NCBI GenBank assembly: GCA_025352685.1
Contig: JANXSN010000006.1
Span: 1-37,807, forward strand
Direction: 5' to 3'
DNA length: 37,807 bases
DNA from: Sphingomonadales bacterium
GTDB lineage: Bacteria > Pseudomonadota > Alphaproteobacteria > Sphingomonadales > Sphingomonadaceae
Shown here: in pieces, positions 1 through 8,583 of the stretch
Layout: every line of letters begins with the position of its first letter
Numbering within the stretch: position 1 is the first letter of the stretch
Position numbers and translations under genes: made by a program
Notes under the pieces: generated by a model
Database searches by the model: none
The model's input: only the letters and a program-made list of their open reading frames with translations
Told to the model about the DNA's origin: nothing

Positions 1-846
1 GTCGAGATCAGTCTCGACGCTCCTGTTGCCAAGGTGCTTGTCGATGGCGGCAAGGTGGCGGGCGTTGTGCTCGAAAGCGGCGAAGAGATTGCGGCCGCAA
101 TCGTTGCCTCAAACGCTGGGCCTGCTCTGCTGTTTCGCCAATTGATCGACCGCGCCGACATGCCGGCAGAATTCGCGCGGCGGATGGATCACTTCAAGGC
201 AGGATCTGGAACGTTCAGGATGAACGTTGCGCTCAGCGAACTTCCCGATTTTACCGTGCTGCCGGGCAAGGAAAAGGCCGAGCATCACACCTGTGGCATC
301 ATTATCTCGCCGACCCTCGACTATATGGATAAGGCCTTCACGGACGCGAAAGCGTTTGGCTGGTCGAAGAAACCCGTCGTTGAGATGAAACTGCCAACGT
401 CGGTCGATGACAGCCTCGCACCACCGGGCATGCATATCGCCAGCCTTTTTTGCCAGCAGTTTGCCCCTGAGTTACCGGACGGTCGTTCGTGGGACGACGA
501 GCGCGAGGCCGCGGCCGATTTGATTGTGGAGACGGTCAACGACCACGCTCCCAATTTCAAAGCATCCATTATTGCGCGCCAGATACACAGCCCGCTCGAC
601 CTCGAACGCAAGTTCGGTCTGATCGGCGGTGATATCATGCACGGGCACATGAGCCTCGATCAGCTCTGGGCTGCACGACCGGTTCTTGGCCACGGTGATT
701 ACCGTGCACCAATCAAAGGTCTTTATATGTGTGGGGCGGGTACGCATCCCGGCGGTGGCGTAACCGGCGCACCGGGCCACAATGCGGCGCACGAGATACT
801 GAAGGATCGAAGCTTGGTTGGGCGATTATTCGCCCAGCGGCGGTGA
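1..846 (+). CDS. Phytoene-desaturase-like FAD-dependent oxidoreductase, C-terminal part (5' end outside window)
   Basis: The reading frame is open from base 1, so the gene starts upstream and only about the last 281 residues are visible. The C-terminus carries a cluster around GLYMCGAGTHPGGGVTGAPG (near 718-777), typical of the last FAD-contacting segment of the phytoene desaturase / COG1233 amine-oxidase-like family, which also includes PYROXD2-like proteins. Members oxidise isoprenoid or other hydrophobic substrates using FAD; the N-terminal dinucleotide-binding motif is not in view. No carotenoid genes lie next to it, so a carotenoid role is not supported and the substrate is unknown. The gene converges on the leftward nucleotidyltransferase-HEPN gene with about 55 bases between them. 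The family is confident, the specific function is not. Confidence 0.85.
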   Translation, partial: VEISLDAPVAKVLVDGGKVAGVVLESGEEIAAAIVASNAGPALLFRQLIDRADMPAEFARRMDHFKAGSGTFRMNVALSELPDFTVLPGKEKAEHHTCGIIISPTLDYMDKAFTDAKAFGWSKKPVVEMKLPTSVDDSLAPPGMHIASLFCQQFAPELPDGRSWDDEREAAADLIVETVNDHAPNFKASIIARQIHSPLDLERKFGLIGGDIMHGHMSLDQLWAARPVLGHGDYRAPIKGLYMCGAGTHPGGGVTGAPGHNAAHEILKDRSLVGRLFAQRR

Positions 847-901
847 CAGACCAGCGGGTTGAGCGTTGGAGCTCTAGCGAGGACAGGCAAAGATGTCGCT
901 C

Positions 902-1831
902 TTACAACTGACCGGGCTGCGCATGTATTCCGCGGGCAAGCTCGGTTAAGTGATTGCGGCAGAGGCTTTCGACCAATGACAGCAATAGGGCGACGTGCTC
1001 GGCGGCCCAAGTCAACTCCTCCCCCGTCACCGTGTAGAGCGCCGAGTACCTCGCGCCTACATAAGCTTGTCGCAGCAGTTCGAAGCAACGACGTTCAAAC
1101 TTCGCACCTCGCGGCCAGGCATCGGCCAATGCGGGGGCAATTTGCTCACACTGCGATCTCAAGAAATTCAGCCGGTGCGATTTTGGTGAGTACAGGGTGA
1201 TCGAGAGCAATGCGCAATGGTATGCTCGTTCAGCCGCTTGGTGGAACAGGAAAGCGGCATCCCGCGGCTTTTCGGCCGAGATAAAAAATTCGGCTCCCAT
1301 TTTCGCACTTGATGCCTGAGCAAACCAGAATTCGAAATGCGCCTGAGCCTCGGCGACGGCTTCATCCACGGGCAAGATACGCGGGTTCGCGAATGCAAAC
1401 CCCTCGGCCTCGTATAGGGCGATACCCTGCCCCACTATGTCGACAAAAAACGGACGTCCGCGCTCAAGCTGGGCATTCACGTCGGTCAGGCTATGCGCGA
1501 TGAAACTGACCGGGGCGGTAAATAATTTAGTGATCGTAACGTCGCGCATCAGCCGGTCTTCTGCCGCCGACCAAAATTCGAAATCAGTAAGCCGCTCGTC
1601 GTTGACGACGATCAGTATGTCATAATCAGACACGTAGCCGCCGATCGGGTCGGACACCCAGTCGCCCCGCGCAAATGAACCGTACAGGACGATCTTGAGT
1701 ATCCGGCCCTGCTTGCTCCATTTGCTTGTGCCAGGACGCAGCGCAGCCTCGAACTCCTCGAACAATACCCGAACAACATGCGCCAGCTCGCGCTGCGTGC
1801 TTTGCGGCAAATGATCGAGTTGGTCGCGCAT
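902..1831 (-). CDS. Fused nucleotidyltransferase (MNT) and HEPN domain protein
   Basis: This 309-residue protein has an N-terminal nucleotidyltransferase domain: GSFARG at about 51-56 followed by the paired aspartates of SDYDIL (D69, D71), the metal-binding pattern of the pol-beta-like family. The C-terminal half (about 175-300) is an all-helical HEPN domain, with the AAERAYHCALL helix and a later RQAYVGARYS helix. HEPN toxins usually carry an R-x4-6-H RNase motif; I do not see a clear one in the RQAYVGARYS helix. In two-gene MNT-HEPN systems the MNT protein AMPylates and silences the HEPN toxin; here both are on one chain. An AGGA ribosome site lies 7 bases before ATG 1831. It follows hicAB on the same strand after about 86 bases. 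A stress or defence role is inferred. Confidence 0.85.
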   Translation of the reverse strand: MRDQLDHLPQSTQRELAHVVRVLFEEFEAALRPGTSKWSKQGRILKIVLYGSFARGDWVSDPIGGYVSDYDILIVVNDERLTDFEFWSAAEDRLMRDVTITKLFTAPVSFIAHSLTDVNAQLERGRPFFVDIVGQGIALYEAEGFAFANPRILPVDEAVAEAQAHFEFWFAQASSAKMGAEFFISAEKPRDAAFLFHQAAERAYHCALLSITLYSPKSHRLNFLRSQCEQIAPALADAWPRGAKFERRCFELLRQAYVGARYSALYTVTGEELTWAAEHVALLLSLVESLCRNHLTELARGIHAQPGQL

Positions 1832-1917
1832 CAGGGTATCCTAACGCGGGAGCCACGGAATTGCACACCGTGAACAGGGTACCTCAAGCGGATACAAATG
1901 AAACTGGCTGCGCAACC

Positions 1918-2322
1918 CTAAGCGGCCTCTCGCCGCCCCTCCAAACTCAGACGGGCGATATATCCCGATCGGCTTTCGCCCGCCGCGCGGGCCAACGCAT
2001 CGAGGCGCTTGAGGACGCGGCGAGGTAGCGTGATGTTGACGCGTTCAGTCGTATCGTCGAGCAAGGCCGCGTCGAGGGTGATCACGCCAAACGTCCGGCC
2101 CGAACAATCGCAATTGATCCGTAACGCCTCCAAATTAGTCGGTGATGGAATGGCCTCGCCCGCATCGAGCGCAGCATCGATCCACGCGGCAGCAGCCTCT
2201 TGGGCACCGACGAGCGCTTCGTCGAGCATGTCACCCGCCGAAAAACAGCCGGGCAAGTCTGGCACGACCACGCCGTACGCCGCAATGTCGCTACCCAATT
2301 CAATGGCAATCGGATATCGCAT
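1918..2322 (-). CDS. hicB: HicB-family antitoxin
   Basis: This 134-residue protein begins with the partly degraded RNase H-like fold of HicB (VVVPDLPGCFSAGDMLDEAL near residues 18-37, then the helix AQEAAAAWIDAAL). It ends with a ribbon-helix-helix type DNA-binding tail (ERVNITLPRRVLKRLDALA, then SRSGYIARLSLE). HicB binds and neutralises the HicA mRNA interferase and usually represses its own operon. The ATG at 2322 has a GGAG ribosome site 8 bases upstream that overlaps the hicA stop region, so hicA and hicB are translationally close. The toxin-first order is the usual one for this system. Confidence is high from the domain pattern and pairing. Confidence 0.92.
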   Translation of the reverse strand: MRYPIAIELGSDIAAYGVVVPDLPGCFSAGDMLDEALVGAQEAAAAWIDAALDAGEAIPSPTNLEALRINCDCSGRTFGVITLDAALLDDTTERVNITLPRRVLKRLDALARAAGESRSGYIARLSLEGRREAA

Positions 2323-2331
2323 CTTGAACTC

Positions 2332-2514
2332 CTAAAGCCCTGCCTGCTTGCGGATCGCCGCAACTGCTCCGACACCCAGGTCTTTGTTCTGGTGCGGCAC
2401 GACAACGTGCCCGGACCGTTCGAGATGGCGGAAAGCATGGTGCGACCCGCGCATTCTGTCGGGCACCCAACCGATTGACCGAAGCTCTCGGATCAAAGCG
2501 ACGCCTTCCATCAT
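2332..2514 (-). CDS. hicA: HicA-family mRNA interferase toxin
   Basis: A protein of about 60 residues with the HicA double-stranded-RNA-binding-like fold: LIRELRSIGWVPDRMRGSHH contains the conserved G-S-H-H with the catalytic histidine, and the end VVVPHQNKDLGVGAVAAI followed by RKQAGL is the standard HicA C-terminus. HicA cleaves mRNA and arrests translation until HicB binds it. Several starts are possible (GTG 2520, ATG 2514, ATG 2511); I chose ATG 2514 because the family normally has only a few residues before the first helix. No good ribosome site is visible. It begins about 25 bases after the permease gene on the same strand, so read-through from the permease operon is possible. Confidence 0.88.
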   Translation of the reverse strand: MMEGVALIRELRSIGWVPDRMRGSHHAFRHLERSGHVVVPHQNKDLGVGAVAAIRKQAGL

Positions 2515-2542
2515 GCGCACTATACAGACCGAGCGCGAGCAT

Positions 2543-3835
2543 TCAGACTTTCGGTGGTCGCAACCAGTAAAGTGGGACAGCCGTAAGCATCAGCAAAATG
2601 CTGAGCAGCAACGCCTGCATCCCCGACCCCCACAACACCCAAGCAGAAAAGCCGAGACCAAGGAACGCCGCCGGTAGCACGATCTTGAGCCTGAGTGCCG
2701 CCACACACGCACCAACGTAGAGCCAAACCGTCGCCGCGGTCGTCAGTTGCAGCATGAAAGTGAGCACGCCCGTCAACCCTGGTATGGCCCCCGACAGTAT
2801 TAGGAAGCTTGTAAAGGCACTCGCAATCAGAATGGCCAGTGTCGGCACATCGCGGTCGCTTGTCCGCCCGAGCGCGGCCGGCACAAGCCTGCTGCGCGCC
2901 ATACCGAGCGGCACTTCCCCCTGCATCAAGACCCACCCGTTAAGGCAGCCAATCGCCGCGATCGCGGCGAAGGCAGCGACCGACACACCAGCCGCCCGAC
3001 CCCAAAATGTCTCGACAAACATGGCAATCGGCGCACCAGCCGCCGCCACAGTTGCCTCGGGTAAGGCGAAGACGACGCCGTTTGATATGATGACATACAA
3101 AAGTCCCGTCAGCGCGGTGCCAAAGAGCGTCGCGCGGAGCACATTGCGCGCGGGATCACGCACACGCTCGGCAGCGAGACAGGCAGCTTCAAACCCGACA
3201 AGCGGAAAGAAAGCGAGCGTGAGCGCTGTGGTAAACTCGGCTGGCACGAATCCCTTATGCGCGTGTGCCCCAAATCGCGCCGTGTCTGTGACGGCGAGGC
3301 CAGCAAGAATGAGGACAACAGCAATCAGGGGGAGCAATTTCAGGACCGTCGTGAGCACCTGAAACCGTCCGGCGCCTTTGACCCCGCCCAGATTCAACGC
3401 CGTCAGCGCCCAGACGAGGGTCGTCGCCGCGACAGCCGTCGCGAGCGGTGATGCGGTCAGCGCAGGCGCAAACGTCGCCCCGTACCGAACCGCAGTCACC
3501 GCGATAATGGCATTGGCTGCGCAAATGCCGACCCAATAGCTCCAGCCGACGAGAAGGCCGGGCATCGGCCCCAGCACATCGCCAACGATGGCCACTGCCC
3601 CGGAAGCGTCGGGGCGCGCTGCAGCCAGCCTCGACAGGACGAAAGCAAGGAGGAGCGCCCCTGGAATTGCGGTTGCCCATGCCGCAGTTCCAGTCCAGCC
3701 GTAAGGTGCAAGCTGGGCGGGCATGACGAAAATGCCCGCACCGATCATACCGCCAACGACGAGTGCGGCAGCGGTCCAGACGCCGAACGGCCTTGCAACG
3801 GGACGGTTAGCGGGAGTTTCGTCGCTCCCGCTCAT
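2543..3835 (-). CDS. APC-family amino acid/polyamine permease
   Basis: A 430-residue, very hydrophobic inner-membrane protein with about 12 predicted membrane segments. The first helix holds GGMIGAGIFVMP (about 28-39), the unwound substrate-binding segment typical of APC transporters, and a helix near ALTLAFFPLVGFEAAC matches the sixth helix of AdiC-like antiporters. Family members exchange or import amino acids and amines; the substrate cannot be read from sequence. Its ATG lies only 4 bases after the stop of the TonB-dependent receptor, so the two are almost certainly co-transcribed and may move the same compound across the outer and inner membranes. That link is inference. Confidence 0.88.
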   Translation of the reverse strand: MSGSDETPANRPVARPFGVWTAAALVVGGMIGAGIFVMPAQLAPYGWTGTAAWATAIPGALLLAFVLSRLAAARPDASGAVAIVGDVLGPMPGLLVGWSYWVGICAANAIIAVTAVRYGATFAPALTASPLATAVAATTLVWALTALNLGGVKGAGRFQVLTTVLKLLPLIAVVLILAGLAVTDTARFGAHAHKGFVPAEFTTALTLAFFPLVGFEAACLAAERVRDPARNVLRATLFGTALTGLLYVIISNGVVFALPEATVAAAGAPIAMFVETFWGRAAGVSVAAFAAIAAIGCLNGWVLMQGEVPLGMARSRLVPAALGRTSDRDVPTLAILIASAFTSFLILSGAIPGLTGVLTFMLQLTTAATVWLYVGACVAALRLKIVLPAAFLGLGFSAWVLWGSGMQALLLSILLMLTAVPLYWLRPPKV

Positions 3836-3839
3836 CCTG

Positions 3840-6347
3840 TTAAAACTTCGCGCCCACTCTCAGACCTATGGTTCGCGGTCGCAACGGCACAATATATGTT
3901 CTCAGGCACGCTCCACATTCCTGATAACGCGAACTCTGCGCCCGCTCATCGGAGATGTTGTCAACGAATGCCTCTACGGAGAACTTCCCGAATTCCGCGC
4001 CCAAGGACGCATCGCCCATTGTATACCCCTCGATGCGGCCGAGTTGTGCGGCCGGACTGTAGATCAAGCCCGTTCCAGTCTGGACCGCAGCCGTGCGGAT
4101 GTCCGAAGAAGCGCTGCTCTGGTGAGTCACGATCCCTTGCACATGGCCCTTGGCGTCACCCCCCAACGGGAAGGTGTACCGCGCGTTGCCACTGATCTTG
4201 AACTCTGGGGTCACAGGAAGTCGTGTGCCCGTGGGTGCCGCAACGAAATTGGGACCGGCACACGTAAACGTTGCATCATCTGCGGCGCATAAATTCTGCG
4301 TGGTCCGCGCATCGTTGTAAGAGCCTGATGCGCCGAGCGACAGGCCGCCGAGATTGAGCGCGGCATCCAACTCGACGCCCTTGATCCGCGCATTAGGTCC
4401 GTTGTGGATTTCCGTAAAACTGTTGAGACCAAGGAACGAAAACTGGAAGTTCTTCCACTCCTGCTGATAGATAGCGCCGTTAAATCGCAGCTTGCCATCC
4501 AGCAACGTCGACTTCCAGCCGAACTCATAATTGGTCAGGAAGTCAGCTGCATAGGGCGGAACCGTCCCACGCCGGTTGATGCCACCGGGGCGGAAACCGC
4601 GTGACCATGTTGTGTAGAACAACAGATCCTTCGTGGGCTTCCATGTCAGGTTCAGCCGATGGGTAAACCCCTGGCCCTGGGTCTCCTTTGGATTTAGTTT
4701 GCCGCTGGCATAGACAGCCAAGTTCGTGCACGGACCACCTGGAATAACTGCCGGGAACAGTGTGCCTCCCGCATTGTCGCGTACGGTGGACCCGTCTGTA
4801 TTGAAGCACCCCGCAACACCCGTACGCGAGCTACCCCCGGCGTTATACGGGGGCCCTGCGGGATTGCGGCCGAAGCCGAAGAAGCCGATGAGCGAGTTGT
4901 CGTATATAAAGGCACGCCCGCCTGCCGTCAGCGTCAAATTAGGCAGGATGTCGTACGACGCTTCGCCGAAGAGCGCATAATCCTTATCGATACGGTGCTG
5001 TTGCGTCAGCCACAAGGTTCCCGGAAGACCGTTGACCGAAAGCGCAGGATCGAGGCCGGGCACCCGATAGTCCTGATGGATCAGGTTACTTTGCCGCTGA
5101 TAAAAGGCACCCGCCACGACACGGAACCGGTCTTCTTTGGGCGACGCGACGCGGAATTCCTGGCTTGTCTTCTTGAAGTGGTCGGATCCTAATACATTCT
5201 GACGCGCGTCGATTTGCTGTCCTGCGGCGTTGGTAAAGTAGAAATATCCGGCAATGCCGCCATGGGCTGAGTAGAGCTGGTCATAAGATTGCGCATAATC
5301 GGTATAGTCACTCGACGACGCGCGCCTGCGATCGAGATAGGCGCCAGCATAGGTCAGGTCCCAGTTGCCGAGCTTGCCCTCGATAGTCAGCGCGCCCTGG
5401 ATGAAACGGTCGCTGCCATAATCGGGAAAGAAGTGCTGGACCTGCAGGTCGCCCACACTCGGGTCGTAGCCATAGACGCCGTGCGTCTTTTGCTCTTGAT
5501 ACAGGATCGCCGGCGTCACCGTCCAGCTATCGTCCAAGTCGATCTTGAGCGCGGCGCGGCCGCCATAAGTTTCGGTGTCGTTGAAGTCTTTTTTGACGAA
5601 GGCGGCATTGTTCACGACGATCCCGCCGGCAAAATCGGCAGGCGCACTGCCCGTCCCCGTACCGTTGCGGAAAGCGCGCGTTCCGGCAACATTACTGATG
5701 AACCCTGCGTCGCGCTGGTAGAAACCGACAACGCGGAGCGCCATATTGCTTGCGACTGGCAGGTTGATCACGCCTTCAAGCTTACCGCCAACGCCGCCCT
5801 TGGTTATCGTGTTGATTTCGCCGTCAACTCGGCCCGATGTCTCGCCAAGCAACGGCTTGTTGGTGATGATACGAATGGTGCCGGCTTCCGACGAAGCGCC
5901 GTAAAGCGAGCCCTGTGGTCCCGAAAGGCTCTCGATACGGGCAATATCATAAATATGGACATCAAGCGTACCGCCGATCGTCGTCACTGGCTGTTCGTCC
6001 AGATAGGAACCGACCGACGGGAGCGATCCCGAGTGATTGCCGTCACCGCCCGACGCGACACCGCGCATATAAACAACAGTTGTTCCCGGAGCCGAGCTTT
6101 GAAACGATACTGACGGTAGCTGCTGGGCGTATTCGGCGAAGTTTGAAATGTTTAGTTGATCGAGCTTCTTTGTGCCGAGTGCCTGGATGCTAATCGGCAC
6201 ATTCTGCAAGCTCTCCTCGCGCTTTTGCGCGGTAACGATGATCTCATCGTTATCGCCCGCAGGTGCAGGGGCCTGCGCGAGCACGGGTGTGCTGACCAGA
6301 ATAGTCGTCGCCAAAAGCACCGCTGAAAGTGATACGCGCGCTGTCAT
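3840..6347 (-). CDS. TonB-dependent outer-membrane receptor
   Basis: This 835-residue protein has a signal peptide (about 1-26, ending PVLAQA), a TonB-box-like segment DEIIVTAQKREESL (34-47), a plug domain (NVPISIQALG, then SLSGPQGSLYGASSEAGTIR) and a long beta-barrel ending in aromatic phenylalanine (RTIGLRVGAKF), the usual outer-membrane insertion signal. Such receptors import scarce or large ligands using TonB energy. The IIVTAQKREESLQ signature is common in the large sphingomonad receptor group that is not limited to iron; the ligand is unknown. A strong GGGGG ribosome site lies 5 bases before ATG 6347. It is followed directly by the APC permease and preceded by a TPR-sulfotransferase on the same strand. 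Confidence 0.93.
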   Translation of the reverse strand: MTARVSLSAVLLATTILVSTPVLAQAPAPAGDNDEIIVTAQKREESLQNVPISIQALGTKKLDQLNISNFAEYAQQLPSVSFQSSAPGTTVVYMRGVASGGDGNHSGSLPSVGSYLDEQPVTTIGGTLDVHIYDIARIESLSGPQGSLYGASSEAGTIRIITNKPLLGETSGRVDGEINTITKGGVGGKLEGVINLPVASNMALRVVGFYQRDAGFISNVAGTRAFRNGTGTGSAPADFAGGIVVNNAAFVKKDFNDTETYGGRAALKIDLDDSWTVTPAILYQEQKTHGVYGYDPSVGDLQVQHFFPDYGSDRFIQGALTIEGKLGNWDLTYAGAYLDRRRASSSDYTDYAQSYDQLYSAHGGIAGYFYFTNAAGQQIDARQNVLGSDHFKKTSQEFRVASPKEDRFRVVAGAFYQRQSNLIHQDYRVPGLDPALSVNGLPGTLWLTQQHRIDKDYALFGEASYDILPNLTLTAGGRAFIYDNSLIGFFGFGRNPAGPPYNAGGSSRTGVAGCFNTDGSTVRDNAGGTLFPAVIPGGPCTNLAVYASGKLNPKETQGQGFTHRLNLTWKPTKDLLFYTTWSRGFRPGGINRRGTVPPYAADFLTNYEFGWKSTLLDGKLRFNGAIYQQEWKNFQFSFLGLNSFTEIHNGPNARIKGVELDAALNLGGLSLGASGSYNDARTTQNLCAADDATFTCAGPNFVAAPTGTRLPVTPEFKISGNARYTFPLGGDAKGHVQGIVTHQSSASSDIRTAAVQTGTGLIYSPAAQLGRIEGYTMGDASLGAEFGKFSVEAFVDNISDERAQSSRYQECGACLRTYIVPLRPRTIGLRVGAKF

Positions 6348-6455
6348 AGGTACCCCCTAAATTTATTTGTCGCGAATCTGTGACGAACGCGAGTCCGGGT
6401 CAATCTCATTATGTTGCGGGGGCAAAGTTGCGCAGGATCCGTGGCAGTTTTGCCA

Positions 6456-8039
6456 CTATTCCGGGGCTTTGGGATAGGCCGTTAGAACCGCGCTGAGTAC
6501 GCCCTTGAGGGGCTCAAGCCAAGGCTCGAAACCCTGCCACCCTTGCGTTCCTTCGCTGAAGATCGGGCGACGCACTTGTTCCGAAGACGCCGTACGAACA
6601 GCGCGCTCGTTTTGGTGAAAGCGCAAACACGTCTCTTCGAACGGTACACCGCAGGCGCTCAGCAGCGCGCGGACTTCGGCTTCCGTATCGTAGACCATCT
6701 GCTCGTAAATTACTCTGTGGACCCGGCCGGGGAGCACCGCATCGATATGCGCCATAAGGCGGACATAGTCAGCGTAATACCGGCCCATGTCTTCCAGGCT
6801 GTAACTGAACGCTTGCCCCCGTGCGAAATGCTGTTTGAAGTTGGAAAAGCAGCAGCTCATTGGATGACGACGCGCGTCGATGATGACGGCATTTGGCAGG
6901 ATCAGGTGAATGAAGGGCGTATGGACCCAGTTATTGGGTAGCTTGTCGATGAACAGCGCGCGGTCCGTTTTGCGCTGAACGCGTGTTCGCTCCAGATAGC
7001 TGTCTCCCAGCGCGCGGAGTGCGGCCGCAGACAGATCTGCCACGCTTTCGGGATAGCCCGATGTCCGTGCAAGCGCCGGAATATCGGGCAGTTCTGAGGT
7101 GCCTTCGATCATCGAATGGCTCGCCAGGATTTGCTCGACCAGGGTCGATCCGGCGCGCGGCATGCCGAGCACGAATATCGGCGCGCGCTCCAGACAACCC
7201 TGACCCGCGCGCGTCGCGAAGAAATCGGGCGTGAACTGCGCGATACTGCGGTCGACGAAACCACGCGTCTCGACGGCGTCGTAGATGATTTTTGTTCTTC
7301 GCAGCGTGTTCCCCGCGTCGTAATGAGCGAACGACGCCTCGAATTCTTTCTCATCCTCCAGCGCTTTGCCGAGCGCGAAATCGAGGTGAAATCGGTCTTC
7401 GTCTTCGATGTCGTCCTGCGTCAGTGCTTCCTGCATTGCCGCTACATCTTCAGGGTTGAACCGCACCGTTTTCAGATTCGCGAGACTCCACCAAACTTCG
7501 CCCAACGTTGGCGCCAGATCGAGCGCACGGCGATAAGCGGCAATCCCCTCTGCCTGCCGCCCGACGGTCTTGAGCATATGGCCGTAGCTCATCCATACCT
7601 TGGGCTGGTTCGGCGCGGCCTTGAGCACCTCACCATACAACTCGATCGCTTCGTCGAATCCGCCGATCCGGCCGAGCGCCGCCGCCTTCAGGTTCGCATT
7701 GCCCAGGTTTTCCGGGTCGTCGACCATCACGAGATCGAGCTCGGCAATCGCTTCTGCAGGCTTGTTCTGACGATAAAGGCAGGTCGCCAGATTGGCCCGA
7801 GCTGCGCCAAAGCCGGGCTGCAGCTCGAGTGCACGCCGTAGAAGCGTTTCGGCGTCGCGGTACCGCCCGATCCGCCCCGCGAGCTCAGCGAGCATCCGGA
7901 TCGCATAAACGTCGAAGGGGTCGTCCTTCAGATGAGCCCGGAGCAAGGGCTCCGCGTCAGACAAGCGATTATCGTAAAGCGCCAGTGCTGCGGTCATCAG
8001 GCGCGGATCGTGCAGACTGGGAGCGATTGCTTCGGACAT
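6456..8039 (-). CDS. TPR-repeat sulfotransferase family protein
   Basis: Numbered from ATG 8039 the protein is 527 residues long. Residues about 10-250 form tetratricopeptide repeats (AEPLLRAHLKDDP, AETLLRRALELQPG, AIELYGEVLKAAPN). The C-terminal half is a sulfotransferase domain with the PAPS 5'-phosphosulfate loop GMPRAGSTL (about 292-300) and a later IYEQMVYDTEAEVRALL segment typical of this family. I chose ATG 8039 over the longer frame to 8201 because GGGA lies 9 bases upstream and the longer N-terminus has no TPR character. Pairs of TonB receptor and TPR-sulfotransferase genes recur in sphingomonads, but the acceptor substrate is not known. The stop is about 108 bases before the receptor start. 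Confidence 0.88.
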   Translation of the reverse strand: MSEAIAPSLHDPRLMTAALALYDNRLSDAEPLLRAHLKDDPFDVYAIRMLAELAGRIGRYRDAETLLRRALELQPGFGAARANLATCLYRQNKPAEAIAELDLVMVDDPENLGNANLKAAALGRIGGFDEAIELYGEVLKAAPNQPKVWMSYGHMLKTVGRQAEGIAAYRRALDLAPTLGEVWWSLANLKTVRFNPEDVAAMQEALTQDDIEDEDRFHLDFALGKALEDEKEFEASFAHYDAGNTLRRTKIIYDAVETRGFVDRSIAQFTPDFFATRAGQGCLERAPIFVLGMPRAGSTLVEQILASHSMIEGTSELPDIPALARTSGYPESVADLSAAALRALGDSYLERTRVQRKTDRALFIDKLPNNWVHTPFIHLILPNAVIIDARRHPMSCCFSNFKQHFARGQAFSYSLEDMGRYYADYVRLMAHIDAVLPGRVHRVIYEQMVYDTEAEVRALLSACGVPFEETCLRFHQNERAVRTASSEQVRRPIFSEGTQGWQGFEPWLEPLKGVLSAVLTAYPKAPE

Positions 8040-8223
8040 GACGCCTAGTCCCTTAGACGGCCGCGACCCGGTCTGGCCAGCGGGCCCGGAAAGCAAATCA
8101 TTGTCGTTGCCGAGCATCGGTGCGCTTGAATCCAAATTGATAGTGTAGACGTTGGATGCGGGCTCAGGGGGCGGACGCAAGGGACGTTCGGCGATGGCCA
8201 CAGAATATTCGCAGAGTTACCTG

Positions 8224-8454
8224 ATGAAGAAGCTCGTTGCCGTTTCGATCGTCGCAGCCACCGCGCTAACGGCCGGCGGCTGTGCCAAGAAGGACGAGAG
8301 CGCAAATGTCGCGGCTAACGCAAATGTTATGGCCGCAGACAATATGACTACCAACGAAACCGTCGCTGTCGATAACGCCGCTAACGCGAGCAACGCCGTA
8401 CAGGCCGACGCGAACGCGATCGCTGCTGCAGCCAACACCACGAATTCGAACTAG
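8224..8454 (+). CDS. Small alanine/asparagine-rich lipoprotein, function unknown
   Basis: A 76-residue protein starting MKKLVAVSIVAATALTAGGC: a short positively charged lipoprotein signal peptide with a lipobox-like AGGC, so residue C20 is the likely lipidated cysteine. The mature part is low-complexity and rich in Ala, Asn, Val and Asp (ANVAANANV, NAANASNAVQADANAIAAA). The same frame is open upstream to 8152, but the signal peptide marks 8224 as the start. Small alanine-rich lipoproteins of this kind are common in sphingomonads and I do not recognise a defined family. It is transcribed away from the sulfotransferase; the 184 bases between them must hold both promoters. A hairpin follows the stop. 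Confidence 0.75.
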   Translation: MKKLVAVSIVAATALTAGGCAKKDESANVAANANVMAADNMTTNETVAVDNAANASNAVQADANAIAAAANTTNSN

Positions 8455-8461
8455 GTTTTCA

Positions 8462-8479
8462 GCCCCGCACCGGCGGGGC
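8462..8479 (+). terminator. GC-rich hairpin after lipoprotein gene
   Basis: A perfect 7-bp stem (GCCCCGC / GCGGGGC) with a 4-base loop sits 7 bases after the lipoprotein stop. No T-run follows, so it could be a weak terminator or a 3'-end stabiliser. Confidence 0.5.
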
Positions 8480-8524
8480 CACGGTTCTCCCCATCGCAGA
8501 GGATGCTCGCTAGGCGTAACCTCA

Positions 8525-8559
8525 GGCTCGACCATAACGGGCCTGTTTTTTGTCGAGCC
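8525..8559 (-). terminator. Inverted repeat between convergent genes
   Basis: An 8-bp perfect inverted repeat (GGCTCGAC / GTCGAGCC) with a 19-base spacer that contains a T6 run. It lies downstream of the leftward amidotransferase and downstream of the lipoprotein, where a bidirectional terminator would be expected. The long loop makes this uncertain. Confidence 0.35.
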
Positions 8560-8583
8560 GTCTGGCTCGCGGATACCGGCGCG

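Noticed and set aside
5289-6113. A 274-codon open frame on the plus strand inside the TonB receptor
   Set aside because: It lies antisense to a gene with signal peptide, plug and barrel motifs, and its protein shows no family features; long shadow frames are expected in GC-rich DNA.
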